Below, one piece after another: positions 1-9,589 of a stretch of DNA of 64,000 nt. A program made the position numbers and the translations under genes. How positions within the stretch are numbered: the first letter of the stretch is position 1; each line of letters opens with the position of its first letter. The notes beneath the pieces are model-generated. The model was not told the DNA's origin and searched no databases. It saw nothing but the letters and a program-made list of their open reading frames with translations. The stretch lies in the NCBI GenBank assembly GCA_030220185.1, contig JASPKZ010007797.1, positions 1,222,001 to 1,286,000 of the forward strand, given 5' to 3'. Source of the stretch: Diploptera punctata (lineage: Eukaryota; Arthropoda; Insecta; Blattodea; Blaberidae).

Positions 1-55
1 ATTCAGTTGGCTACACATCTTATATCATATTTTGTGGTTTTCTTGAGAACATGTT

Positions 56-300
56 TCAGTATTATATTTGCGTTTTATATTTTGGCTCACCTCATATTTC
101 TTGATTTTTGTTTTATGCAGACTAGTTTCGTCGCTAACTCTGCGCCATTTTCGATGCTTTACAACTGTTGTCTTGCGGTTGTCCTTCCTGCAAGGCAACA
201 GTTGCAAAGCATTGAGAATGTCGCATGGTTAGCGACGAAACTAGTCTGCATAAAAATCAAGAAATATGATGTGAGTCAAAATATACAACTCAACTACAAT
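56..300. repeat. PLE-derived foldback
   Basis: An inverted repeat is centred near base 190. The 18 bases at 121-138 recur as their complement at 228-245, and the arms continue outwards to the CACCTCATATTT / AAATATGATGTG ends that mark Penelope-like 3' ends in this window. No coding capacity is retained. Confidence 0.6.
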
Positions 301-329
301 TAAAATAAACCTCCTACATATATTTAATA

Positions 330-560
330 ATGTTTCAGTATGTCATCATCAGGTCTTTCCAACTCTTGAATTGGTGGTTGGTGATCCTGGATGTTGCTTC
401 TAGTTTCCTCTTCAGGTTGACCGATGAACTTTCAAAGCAAATTTTTTTCCCCGAAAATTTCAAAATTCATTACGTTTTCTTTGTACTTCTGGATGTAAAT
501 TTTCTCCCAAATTGTCAATTCTTTAGATTTTTCTAACTGTTTTAATAATTTTGCATTTAA
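330..560 (-). mobile_element. PLE C-terminal remnant
   Basis: Read on the minus strand, this resembles the region after the GIY-YIG domain of the better preserved PLE copies (ELTVWEKIYIQ-type stretch, then residues around MNF). It is frame-broken and 5'-truncated. Confidence 0.5.
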
Positions 561-565
561 TTATT

Positions 566-780
566 ATGAGTTACGGATTTAGACTTGTCTCATATTTTTT
601 AATTTTCTTGTAGACCATGGTTTCTTCACATCTGTGTGATTCCTATCATTAGGAAGCATTGACAATACCACACAAATGTAAAGAAACTATGGTCTGCAAG
701 AAAATTAAAAAAAAAAATATGAGGCGAGTCTAAACCCGTAACTCAATAATAATTAAAAGAAACCTCATAGTGCTACTTCC
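566..780. repeat. PLE-derived foldback
   Basis: Arms around 566-635 and 665-750 are inverted copies (ACCATGGTTTCTT against AAGAAACTATGGT). The right side ends with the AACCTCATAGTGCTACTTCC tail that I use as a PLE 3' signature. Confidence 0.6.
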
Positions 781-839
781 TTCAAATATTAAATAAAAAT
801 CTTGTTAATGTAATATATTTGGGAATTTTTACATTATGA

Positions 840-1410
840 GGTTTTCTTAATAAGAATTAAATGAATCGTGAATTCTTCTTACCTCATACATCTATAACTG
901 CAGTATCGGGAAAAATATCATTCCCATCTTCAGCTGTTTTCATGACTGTAAATTTTTCATTATGCCGGTAATTTTCTAAACTGCATCTGGTGTACTTTTG
1001 AAGAACTCTATAATTAAATTAGGTTCATCTGGAAACTCGAAGTTTATGGTTTTTGTGTTTACTTCAATTCTCTGTTTTTGTGACCAAGCGTGAGCAGCTA
1101 CTTCAGATTTATCTACTTCCCCGTGGGAGAAAATTTACATCTAGAATTTACAAAAAAAAAAAAATCAGTGAATTTTGAAATTTGCAGAAGAAAGGATTTG
1201 ATTTGGAAGTTCATCAGTCAACCTGAAGAGGGAAGTAGAAACAACATCAGGATCGCCAACCAATAGTTCAACAGTTAGAAAGAGCTGACAATGGTATGCA
1301 AGCATACTGAAACTTGTTCTCAAGAAATCTACAAAATATAAAGTAAAATGTGTAGCTGCCTGAATAATTTTAATAAAATTAAACCTCATAATGTTATTGT
1401 TTATTTTTTA
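840..1410. mobile_element. PLE remnants in opposing orientation
   Basis: A minus-strand remnant (about 860-1130) matches the GIY-YIG C-terminal region and the untranslated part of the PLE family seen at 12215-12540 and 37945-38510. A plus-strand remnant (about 1165-1400) ends in AAACCTCATAATGTTATTG. No intact frame remains. Confidence 0.5.
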
Positions 1411-1614
1411 TTATTTCACTCACCTCATACTTCATAATTCCTAGCATATTTGCTATTTGTTTATTTTTTATTATTTCACTCATCTCATACTTCATAATTC
1501 CTAGCAAATATGCTAGGAATTATGAAGTATGAGGTGAGTGAAATAATAAAAAATAAACAATATTAAAAAACCTCATAGTGTTATTTCCTATCTACATAAC
1601 TCATAATGTTACTT
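1400..1614. repeat. PLE 3'-end foldback
   Basis: Two direct copies of a stretch with TTTCACTCA..CTCATACTTC lie at 1405-1450 and 1464-1505. They are followed by an inverted copy (1506-1560) with TATGAGGTGAGTG and the tail ACCTCATAGTGTTATTTCC. Confidence 0.6.
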
Positions 1615-1627
1615 TCTTAATAATGAA

Positions 1628-1819
1628 TGGAGAACATATTTTAATCGACTCACCTCATACATTTTCAAACTTCTTTGATACCGACGGTTTCAGACAATAT
1701 CATGTCCTTCATCAGTCATGGCGTCCATTATGAGGTGAGTCGATTAAAATATGTTCTCCATTCATTATTAATGATATAACCTCATAATGTTTACTTCCCG
1801 ATATTAATTTAAATATAAA
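1628..1819 (+). mobile_element. PLE solo hairpin with 13-bp TSD
   Basis: The arms, about 40 bp each (1629-1664 and 1728-1768), are nearly perfect inverted repeats. The right arm alone carries the tail ACCTCATAATGTTTACTTCC. The element lies between two copies of AATGTTACTTTCT (1615-1627 and 1820-1832), a target-site duplication showing that the hairpin itself inserted. Confidence 0.75.
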
Positions 1820-2009
1820 AATGTTACTTTCTATTGAAACACATTTCTCTCCTCTCCTAACTATCTAATTCATTTCTTGGTTCTTTCTGTCATCTTATTA
1901 ATTTTTATAGCATCTTCCGAAAGTCTTCCTTGTGATCTTCCTCCTAATTTTTCCCCAACATTTTGGTCATTAAAATTGTTTTAATAAAATTATTGTGATA
2001 AGAGTATAT

Positions 2010-3295
2010 CAATACTAGTAAAATTCATATCAAATTCCGTTGAGGTGAAGTCATATGATGAAAGTTAAAAAATTAAATTGTACCTGTTGGTAGGTGCCAT
2101 CGTCCTCAACTTTGTTAAAATATTGTATACAAAATTAACTGGAGCGCTTTCGGAAGTTATCTTCCATCTTCTGCAGGTTGAGTTTCCGCTACTTGTTGTT
2201 GTTATGTACGGTGATGTATACTCCAACTGTTTGTAGCAGCAACTGACTTGTTTTTGACGATCTCGTATAATGGGTTTGACTGGCGTGCGTTCTCATTAAG
2301 AAGTGAGGTGTTGTTTGTTTCCTTTATAATTTTGAGGTCTTCAAATATATTTATCCTAGCTGGAATGTTTTCTCGGTGGATTATCGTGAGAGTGTTTTCA
2401 ATTGTGTTCATTCGATGACCAGCGTTAATGAGATGTTTAGCATACCTTTATTTATCACCCGCAACAGAATGCTAAAACTACCCTTGAACAAAACAAATTA
2501 TAACAAAGAACTAAAATATTTTAAAAACATGGCGAAAAGTGACGGATTCAACAAACAAATCATTGATAAGCTTATAAAGAAACAAAAAAGAAAAAATGAC
2601 AAAACTTGAAAGAGAATCTAATAATAACAAAACATGGGTAACATTAACATACACAGGAAATGAAACCACAAAACTAGCTGGAACTCTGAAAAAGATAAAT
2701 AAAAACATTAACATAGCTTATAAAACAGGAAACAAATTAAACAACGTAATATGCAATGGCATAGAAGAACACAACAAATGTAACAACAAGGGAGTCTACA
2801 AACTAACATGTAAAGATTGTAATAAATTTTATATTGGCAGGACAAGCAGAAATTTCAATACAAGATATAAAGAACATCTAAAAGATTTCATACATGCGGG
2901 TGATAAATAAAGGTATGCTAAACATCTCGTTAACGCAGGTCATCGAATGAACACAATTGAAAACACTCTCATGATAATCCGCTGAGAAAACATTCCAGCT
3001 AGGATAAATATATTTGAAGACCTCGAAATTATAAAGGAAACAAACAACACCTCACTTCTTAATGAGAATGCACCCCAGTCAAACCAATTACACGAGATCA
3101 TCAAAAAGTCAGTTGCTGCTACAAACAGTTGGAGTATACATCACCATACACAATAACAAGTAGCGGAAACTCAACCTGCAGAAGATGGAAAATAACTTCC
3201 GAAAGCGCTCCAGTTAATTTTATATACAATATTTTAACAACGTTGAGGACGATGGCACCTACCAACAGGTACAATTTAATTTTTTAACTTTCATC
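2010..3295 (+). mobile_element. Penelope-like element, head-to-head copy
   Basis: The right, plus-oriented copy (about 2465-3290) carries a broken GIY-YIG endonuclease. The left arm (about 2065-2463) is an inverted, more truncated copy of the same 3' half. The flanks carry a 12-bp duplication, ATAAGAGTATAT (1998-2009 and 3296-3307). The family differs in sequence from the other PLEs here and lacks their ATGAGGT/ACCTCAT ends. Confidence 0.75.
2436..3160 (+). pseudogene. PLE GIY-YIG endonuclease fragment
   Basis: This is the C-terminal part of a Penelope-type polyprotein. Visible are a linker (..DGFNKQIIDKL..), then GIY-YIG landmarks: GVY at the start of the domain, two Cys (LTCKDCNK), FYIGRTSRNF with the expected YIG and Arg, and a downstream KEH. 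Known PLE endonucleases of this fold nick DNA to prime reverse transcription. The frame is broken by a shift near 2600 and a TAA near 2908, after which homologous sequence continues (AKHLVNAGH.., then SVAATNSWSIHH). The reverse transcriptase part is missing, so the copy is 5'-truncated and inactive. Confidence 0.75.
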
Positions 3296-3309
3296 ATAAG
3301 AGTATATGC

Positions 3310-3825
3310 CTAAAAAGGATGTACCATTGATTTTTGAGTATTAATTGATAATTACCTATCTACTTTCATTTCATCTAGTTCTTTGTTGGTGTGTTTTCTT
3401 GATTGTCCAATTATCTTTGGTAATCATCTCCTTAACCATAGTTCTGTTGCATCTAGTATTTGTGTCACTTTTTATCAGGACCCAACTTTCACATAGCTCC
3501 TCCAAAAATAATTGTTTTAAGAAAATTGTGACAAAGTGTATGGCCAAAAGGAATTTTTCTATCATTGATTTTGAAGATGCATGATCTATATTCTTATCTT
3601 TGCTGAGTTTTATTAGGTGAGATGAAAAAACATTTATCTGACTCAATTTATAAATTGTAAATTACCTCAGTGTTACTTCCCACCGTAATTTTCATTAAAA
3701 ACCCATCTTCTTCTATTAATTTAATCCGGTACTTGTTAGTTTATTTTCTTGCTTGTTCAGTTTATCTTTACTAATCATCTGCATAACCACAAGTTGCTGA
3801 GAGTTTTGATTAAAATGTTTAACAG
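3310..3825 (+). other. Intronic sequence, no recognised feature
   Basis: AT-rich sequence upstream of the first phosphatase exon in the window. I see no exon or clear repeat; short open frames on both strands have no recognisable content. It ends in the acceptor TTTAACAG. Confidence 0.6.
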
Positions 3826-4014
3826 GCGACAGTAGGACATCAACAAAGATTTTACATAGCAGCACAAGGCCCACTACCAAACACAGTTGGCAGTTTCTGG
3901 CAGATGATCTGGGAGGCGGATGTATACTTAGTGGTGATGCTGACTGGATTTCAAGAAGAGGGCAGTGCTGTCTATTGTCCAGGTGTTGGAGACCGAGGTC
4001 TGGAGGTTGGAGAG
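3826..4014 (+). CDS. Pez: PTPN14/PTPN21 (Pez)-type phosphatase, exon 1 of 4 in window
   Basis: The exon is 63 codons in phase 0, bounded by acceptor AACAG and donor GAG|GTTAGT. It encodes the middle of a classical tyrosine phosphatase domain: FYIAAQGPLPNT, SFWQMIWE and VVMLTGFQEEG, the conserved sequence following the substrate-recognition region. It joins in frame to the exon at 6554. Family members combine an N-terminal FERM domain with a C-terminal phosphatase domain and act at cell junctions and in Hippo/Yorkie signalling; those roles are known of the family and not visible here. The FERM exons and the first part of the phosphatase domain must lie before base 1. The assignment to PTPN14/21 rather than another class rests on the C-terminus and the CP residues after the WPD loop in later exons. 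Confidence 0.85.
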
Positions 4015-4047
4015 GTTAGTTATACTTACCGTATTTAAATAATTATA

Positions 4048-4340
4048 TAATTCCGGAACTACCATGAAAATATGCAGTTGCTATACTGAGGCTTACTATA
4101 GGAAATGACTGCTTAGGAAAACATCTTCATAGAATTGGTGTATTAATGTCTCCTGAGCGTATATTGTGTTCTCAAGGTGTGGAAATGGACAGAGAACATT
4201 TAACAAACTGTGTAGCTCTTCAAAATTATCAAGATGTGACATCCAAGTATTGGAAAGCAAGAAGGAGAATAACTTTGTTAACTCCAGAATATTAGCTACA
4301 TACATGCATAGATCATTAAAAAAATATTTTAGAAATATAC
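4048..4340 (+). mobile_element. LINE C-terminal fragment in phosphatase intron
   Basis: This is the same sequence as 59158-59430, the end of an RNase H-bearing LINE: a run of residues with GHDCLG-like and HRIGV-like stretches, then cysteine-rich remains. It is frame-broken and begins only about 35 bp downstream of an exon donor site. Confidence 0.6.
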
Positions 4341-4394
4341 AGTCACATATGTATAAATAGGGAAAGGATAAATTATATTTGAAGAGAAAAATAT

Positions 4395-5530
4395 ATTAAA
4401 TTTGAAGAGAAAAATTTTTGCCTAGACCGGGACTCGAACCCGGGACCCTTGGCTTTCCGGGCCAAGTGCTCTACCAACTGAGCTATCGAGGCGAGTTACG
4501 ATCTAGACGCAAATTTTTCTCTTATATATGTTGTAATTCCCTATCGCCAAATGCTTTTGAAACCATTGTTTCTATCTTTGCAAATGGCGGCTTCTTAGTT
4601 AAGAAGACATTTATTGGAAATTTAACATTACTTTAAAAGCCAGTAAGGCCTCTAATGATGTTTTTATTATTAATTTAACATTTCTCAATGAAAGATAAAT
4701 TAAATTTGAAGAGAAAAATTTTCGCCTAGACCGGGACTCGAACCCGGGACCATTGGCTTTCCGGGCCAAGTGCTCTACCAACTGAGCTATCGAGGCGAGT
4801 TACGATCTAGACGCAAATTTTTCTCTTATATACGTTGTAATTCCCTATCGCCAAATGCTTTTGAAACCATTGTTTCTATCTTTGCAAATGGCGGCTTCTT
4901 AGTTAAGAAGACATTTATTGGAAATTAACATTACTTTAAAAGCCAGTAAGGCTCTAATGATGTTTTTATTATTAATTTAACATTTCTCAATGAAAGATAA
5001 ATTAAATTTGAAGAGAAAAATTTTCGCCTAGACCGGGACTCGAACCCGGGACCCTTGGCTTTCCGGGCCAAGTGCTCTACCAACTGAGCTATCGAGGCGA
5101 GTTACGATCTAGACGCAAATTTTTCTCTTATATACGTTGTAATTCCCTATCGCCAAATGCTTTTGAAACCATTGTTTCTATCTTTGCAAATGGCGGCTTC
5201 TTAGTTAAGAAGACATTTATTGGAAATTTAACATTACTTTAAAAGCCAGTAAGGCCTCTAATGATGTTTTTATTATAATTTAACATTTCTCAATGAAAGA
5301 TAAATTAAATTTGAAGAGAAAAATTTTTCGCCTAGACCGGGACTCGAACCCGGGACCCTTGGCTTTCCGGGCCAAGTGCTCTACCAACTGAGCTATCGAG
5401 GCGAGTTACGATCTAGACGCAAATTTTTCTCTTATATACGTTGTAATTCCCTATCGCCAAATGCTTTTGAAACCATTGTTTCTATCTTTGCAAATGGCGG
5501 CTTCTTAGTTAAGAAGACATTTATATTTAA
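4395..5530 (-). repeat. Tandem array of four tRNA-bearing units of about 303 bp
   Basis: Four near-identical direct repeats have tRNA-like segments at 4420-4492, 4724-4796, 5026-5098 and 5330-5402 (spacing 304, 302 and 304). Read on the minus strand, each 73-nt segment has a D arm (GCTC/GAGC) with a perfect A box and a T arm with B box GGTTCGAGTCC. The acceptor has one mismatch, and the anticodon arm fits only as a 6-bp stem with C at position 33, so I do not call a functional tRNA. Flanks AAGAGAAAAATTT and AAATTTTTCTCTT are inverted repeats. The shared body contains CAAATGGCGGCTTCTTAG. Confidence 0.85.
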
Positions 5531-5800
5531 AAATATATACCTAAACTGGGATTTAAACCGAAGGTCTCTGGTTTTCCATACCACTGCTTTGAACCAATGA
5601 GCTACTTAGGCATCTCAACTTAAACGGATATTTTTCTGTCTCTTAAACGATTCCCATGCCCGAGGCAGTGAACGTTCAACACACCATCTGCCTGCTTCTT
5701 CTCAAGAAGGCTGCTGTATTTTTTATTTATTTTTTAAAATTTTAAATTTATCACTTCTCACTGAAGGACAAATTATATTTGAAGGGAAAGGATTTTTCCA
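5530..5800 (-). repeat. Diverged tRNA-like unit
   Basis: This continues the array with a different, decayed tRNA-like head (about 5541-5615, T-arm region GGATTTAAACC) followed by a different body and the usual CACTTCTCACTGAAGGACAA end. It may be an older member of the same family. Confidence 0.5.
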
Positions 5801-5979
5801 ATACTAAAAGTTAAGATTGCAATTTACAATTTACATTTAAAATTTCCAGCCCCATTGGGTATGAAATCTGGACCCACTAGTCGGGAGGCAGGCATGCTAG
5901 TGTGGCAAACTGAATATGACTTTATATTCTGGACAAATTAAATTTTTTGAAAAGAAAAATTATATGTATATATATATAT

Positions 5980-6465
5980 ATATAAGACTGCAATAAAGTA
6001 TATATAGGAAAAACAAAAAGGAAGTTAGACATTCGCACAAAGGAATACTTTAGAAATATTAATATGGTGAAATTGAAAAATCGGTTATCGCAGCTTATAG
6101 TTTGTTGGAGAATCAAAATAATTTTGATATACCGATGGAGCGTGACCTTGTTTGGAGGTTCTTTGGCCAACCACAGGATGGAGCTGCCATCGGTATATCA
6201 AAATTATGAATTTTGATATACCGATGGAGCGTGACCTTGTTTGGAGGTTCTTTGGCCAACCACAGGATGGGGCTGACATCGACATCCAGGTTGTGCAACA
6301 TAATGCAACATAAATAAAACCAGTCTGGGAAAGCTGACGATAAAACAGAATTGTTTTGAAACATGTTCAAGAACAAATCAACATTAATATTGAGGTAAGA
6401 TGTCCAGACTAAAAATAATATAATTAAAATAACCTCAAAATATAACTTCCTAAAATTAAATATTA
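5980..6465 (+). mobile_element. PLE remnant with internal tandem duplication
   Basis: A GIY-YIG piece (DCNKVYIGKTK at about 5985-6020) is followed by about 80 bp present twice in tandem (6119-6200 and 6211-6290). The 3' end then has TTGAGGT (6390-6396) and ACCTCAA (6432-6438). This 3' end is shared with the solo hairpin at 55287-55522. Confidence 0.7.
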
Positions 6466-6553
6466 ACATAAGAATTGTTTCATTAAATGTATATGACTTT
6501 ATTTAGAAAGATATTTAATATATGAAGTCAGCGTGAATGTTTTATAGTTTCAG

Positions 6554-6707
6554 GTATGGCGACAGTTTACACAAGAAACAGGCCACTGTGTTACCACAAA
6601 GTTGAGACTGTATCATACTTCTTCTCGACGAGTACGTGGCATATGGCATCTCCAGTACCTGGAATGGGGAGATCAGGGCTGTCCTCACAATGTGGGACAT
6701 TTTTTAG
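6554..6707 (+). CDS. Pez: Pez-type phosphatase, exon 2 of 4 in window
   Basis: Acceptor TTTCAG, donor TTTTTAG|GTAATT; 51 codons plus one base, splicing in frame to 13890. It encodes the region up to and including the WPD loop: GIWHLQYLEWGDQGCPHNVGHF. Classical phosphatases have WPD here, the Asp being the general acid; this gene reads WGD, keeping Asp but replacing Pro by Gly. From memory, human PTPN14 reads WPE at the same place followed by HGCP, so the downstream GCP supports this family, which is known for low catalytic activity. Introns on both sides are filled with tRNA-like cassettes and PLE debris. Confidence 0.85.
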
Positions 6708-7014
6708 GTAATTATATGTATTTATTAAATTAACATTAAGAAGTTAAAGCTATTACTACGATTCAAATAAGTAAATTAATGTACCAACTCTTGATGATGG
6801 AAAGTTAGAGTTTTGAAGAGCGATTCACACCAGTACGTTGTTACATGTTCTGACTCGTTTCAGTATAAGTCTCTCTATATGCAGTGTTCGTATCATTCGC
6901 TTCAGTGGAGCAGACAGTAAGATGCTCTTTTTCCGACGATTTGGGCCCACATTCGATTCTGGTCAGGTATATTTTTATTTGACGGTTTTTTTTATTAATT
7001 TAACACTTCTCATA

Positions 7015-7185
7015 GAAGGATAAATTATATTTGAAGAGAAAAATTACAACATACATAAGAGAAAATTTGCGTCTAGATCGTAACTCGCCTCGGTAGCTCA
7101 GTTGGTAGAGCACTTGGCCTGGAAAACCAAGGGTCCCGGGTTCGAGTCCCGGTCTAGGCGAAAATTTTTCTCTTCAAATATATTT
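7015..7185 (+). repeat. Single tRNA-like cassette
   Basis: The tRNA-like segment is at 7087-7159 with perfect A and B boxes, flanked by AAGAGAAAATTTGCG and CGAAAATTTTTCTCTT. It is the same type as the array at 4395 but in the opposite orientation. The downstream T run would stop RNA polymerase III shortly after the tRNA-like part. Confidence 0.75.
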
Positions 7186-7282
7186 TTATTTATTTATTAT
7201 TATTTAATAACGTCGTTAATTTTCATAATGCCTACATCTTACCAGGTTTCGTTATATAAATAAATTTATATATATATGGAAA

Positions 7283-7575
7283 TATTCCCGGTCGGGACCG
7301 GCTCCTGGATGAGATTTTTTTGGGGCTTTTCCTCACTTGTAAGATAAATGTCAGGAAGCTTAGGGCCCAGGTCCCCGAAGATCATCCGGCCATCGTTATC
7401 TTCGTCATCATCCTTATCATCATCATCATCATCATCATTCTTCACCGGTGTGGAAAGAAACGGGAAGCTACCACACCTACAGTTCCCTAGTAAAGCTGCA
7501 AAGCATAGCATGAAAAATGCTATGATTGCAGTGAAAGACTTGCCCTCAGGCAGAATTACTATGGAATGGAATATA
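7283..7575 (+). mobile_element. SINE family C copy
   Basis: It shares with 18349-18665 the body GGTTTTTTCGGGG-like, AAATGTCAGGAAGCTTAGGG, a (CAT)n-type microsatellite, then GAAGCTACCACACCTA and GCAGAATTACTATGGA. The internal (ATC)n run at about 7397-7437 is longer here. Confidence 0.75.
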
Positions 7576-7734
7576 TGGAAATAAATAAATTAAAAGAAAC
7601 AGCTCATATATATAAAATGAATAACGAGTGTAACGTCTCATTACTTTGTTTATGAAACACATGGCATAATAAAATTATTTATTTCCTTTACTAATACAAA
7701 ATGCGTCTGATTAATTTAAATTATGTTAATATCT

Positions 7735-8105
7735 AATTTCATTCCCACAATATTGTATGGATGTGAAACTTGGGCTCCAATGAAAAAGCAGAAGGATAGA
7801 ATACAAACGGCGGAGATGAGGTTCCTAAGACAAGTTAAAGGATGTACAAGACTTGATAGAATAAGAAATGAGGATATAAGAGAAGAATTGAAAGTACAGC
7901 CTTTATTGGATAAGGTCACGAATTACAGACAGAAATGGATTGATCATATGGATGGAATGAGTAAGGAGAGATATCCATTGTTAGCAAGAAATTATCAAGC
8001 AAGAGGAAGATGTGATGTTGGAAGACCTAGAAGACATTGGGCTGATGCATTATGAAGTCGGAACGGGCAATTGCCTTATCCCTGGAGTGATGATGATGAT
8101 GATCT
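7735..8105 (+). mobile_element. LINE 3' end, RTE type
   Basis: A plus-strand frame contains PTILYGCETWAPM, then RFLRQVKGCTRLDRIRNEDI and GRPRRHWADAL, the C-terminal end of reverse transcriptase plus the terminal region typical of RTE-type LINEs. It ends after the stop in a (TGA)n tail (8090-8103), a common RTE 3' tail. It is strongly 5'-truncated. Confidence 0.75.
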
Positions 8106-8167
8106 AATTTCATTATACAAGTAAGTCCTGAAGTACTGCTTCACCTCATATAGACAATTTCTAGGAG

Positions 8168-8260
8168 AGATGGTTGTGGTCTAGTGGAGGAAACTTCTGT
8201 TTCCTGTGCATGAGATCACGTATTCGATCCTATTGTCATGTTTTTTTTCTCTCTCATCCT
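8168..8260 (+). repeat. tRNA-like fragment
   Basis: GGTTGTGGTCTAGTGG and a B-box-like ATTCGATCC lie about 50 bp apart and are followed by a T-rich run. It resembles a SINE head related to that at 33710. No body is recognised. Confidence 0.35.
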
Positions 8261-8554
8261 TTTTTCAATTAATTTTCTTTCTTTTGTTTTATTTTCAGTA
8301 TTTACCGCACTACTTATTTACACGAAATGTTTTTCATTGCACGACACACAACGAAATAGAATGGATTTAGTTTCTCAAATAGTTGTATACTTGTGAAACA
8401 AATAGCTGATCTCTGATCATGTGCAGTGGCTTCGTTCTAAGACTTGAAAATTATCTGTGCGCCATCAATTATTTCAAAGGCTGTACATAACTAAACTATT
8501 GTAATCAACGAATAAAATATATATAATAAATAAAGTTTTATTTTAGAGGGGAAG

Positions 8555-8820
8555 AGAAAAATTAATGCCTGACCCTGGAATCGAATCCCAAACTTTCAGT
8601 TTTACGTGTTTATGCTCCAGACCACTGAGCTAATTCAGGCTTCCTTCCCATCCCTTTACCTTACTACTCTCTTGATCATATATATCCAGTGCAATGAATT
8701 ATCATCATTCACAAATACACATTGAATGGCTTCTACACAGCACATAAAGCTGAAGTTTTAGGATTCGATTCATGGTTCAGGTATACATTTTTCTCTTTAC
8801 CATTTATTACAATAGTTTAG
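8555..8820. repeat. tRNA-like foldback, type B
   Basis: A left tRNA-like half (GCCTGACCCTGGAATCGAAT from 8568) and a right inverse half (ATTCGATTCATGGTTCAGG, about 8763-8783) flank a spacer with CACAAATACACATTGAATGG. The outer ends are AGAGAAAAATTA and ATTTTTCTCTTT. It is the same family as 17045-17455 and 12648-12772. Confidence 0.65.
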
Positions 8821-8823
8821 TTT

Positions 8824-8825
<2 letters not shown>

Positions 8826-8876
<51 letters not shown>
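8826..8876. repeat. (TA)n microsatellite
   Basis: An uninterrupted TA run of about 50 bases. Similar runs are at 19119-19174, 20041-20073 and 21131-21150. Confidence 0.95.
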
Positions 8877-8879
<3 letters not shown>

Positions 8880-8884
8880 GGGGT

Positions 8885-9220
8885 TTTTCGGCTGGAGCTA
8901 CCTTGCTGTTCCAAATCCCTAATGCTTCTCAATCAAGGGAATATTTTTTTTTAAGTCCCTTTGAAGAAATAATTTCTCTTTTTTGTACCAAGATGTTCTT
9001 AGTCTTCCTCGAATAACTCTTCTGGCTGTTATCCATTGAAAGATTAAGACCATTGTTGTTGCATCCTCAGTAGGAGTCCCAACAATTTTAACTCTCTCTT
9101 TTTAATTCATTTGCATTCTCTTCTACTTCCATTATCTCTTAATTTGTTCATTCCAGAATGCTTGCACTCTTGATACGTCTTCAGTTTTCTAACATAATCT
9201 TATCTATTTAACTTTCACAG
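8885..9220. other. No recognised feature
   Basis: AT-rich intronic sequence. A stretch at about 8975-9190 has weak likeness to the minus strand of a LINE 3' end (clusters such as TCTTCTCCGAATAAC), too decayed to call. Confidence 0.4.
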
Positions 9221-9221
9221 G

Positions 9222-9460
9222 AAAAAAACACTATGAGGTTTAATTTAATAATTAAATTAATGTTTTTATTACCTCACCTTCTTAAGTTTCCTTCTTGGCG
9301 GTTTCCTTCTTAAAGAAGGAAACCGCCAAGAAACGACATAACACCAGTCGACCAGAGGCTACTGACGATGGAGATAAGCTCCGAAACTGCAGTATAGAAG
9401 AAAAAAGATATGAGGTGAGGTAATAAAAACATTAATTTAATTATTATATAATCTTATCTC
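9222..9460. repeat. PLE-derived foldback
   Basis: Outer arms carry ATTAATGTTTTTATTACCTCACC and its inverse. Inner arms are GGCGGTTTCCTTCTT / AAGAAGGAAACCGCC (about 9299-9330). One side has the tail CACTATGAGGTTTAATTT. The family recurs in truncated form at 26900-27010. Confidence 0.7.
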
Positions 9461-9589
9461 ATTACCAAAAGTTTTCCTTATATTTTTAATTATCCATACT
9501 TTGCTCTTGTAGCAGAAAACATATCAAATTCTTTGATGTTTTTATTATTCATTTCATACATGATGGATAAATTATGTTTTTATTATATT

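Noticed and set aside
4418..4640. Plus-strand ORFs such as MPRPGLEPGTLGFPG and VLYQLSYRGELRSRRK
   Set aside because: They are translations of the antisense strand of tRNA-like cassettes, a common source of false proteins; the frame is dictated by the T and D arms.
4395..5530. CRISPR-like array
   Set aside because: The units are about 300 bp without short repeats and spacers, and the genome is eukaryotic.
7087..7159. Functional tRNA genes at this and similar positions
   Set aside because: The A and B boxes are good, but the acceptor has a mismatch, the anticodon arm fits only with an extra base pair and C at position 33, and the segment recurs many times inside a repeated scaffold.
7266..7511. 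ORFs with poly-Asp or poly-Ser runs
   Set aside because: They translate the (ATC)n microsatellite inside SINE C.
8772..8954. ORF with a repeated YI stretch
   Set aside because: It is a translation of the (TA)n microsatellite.
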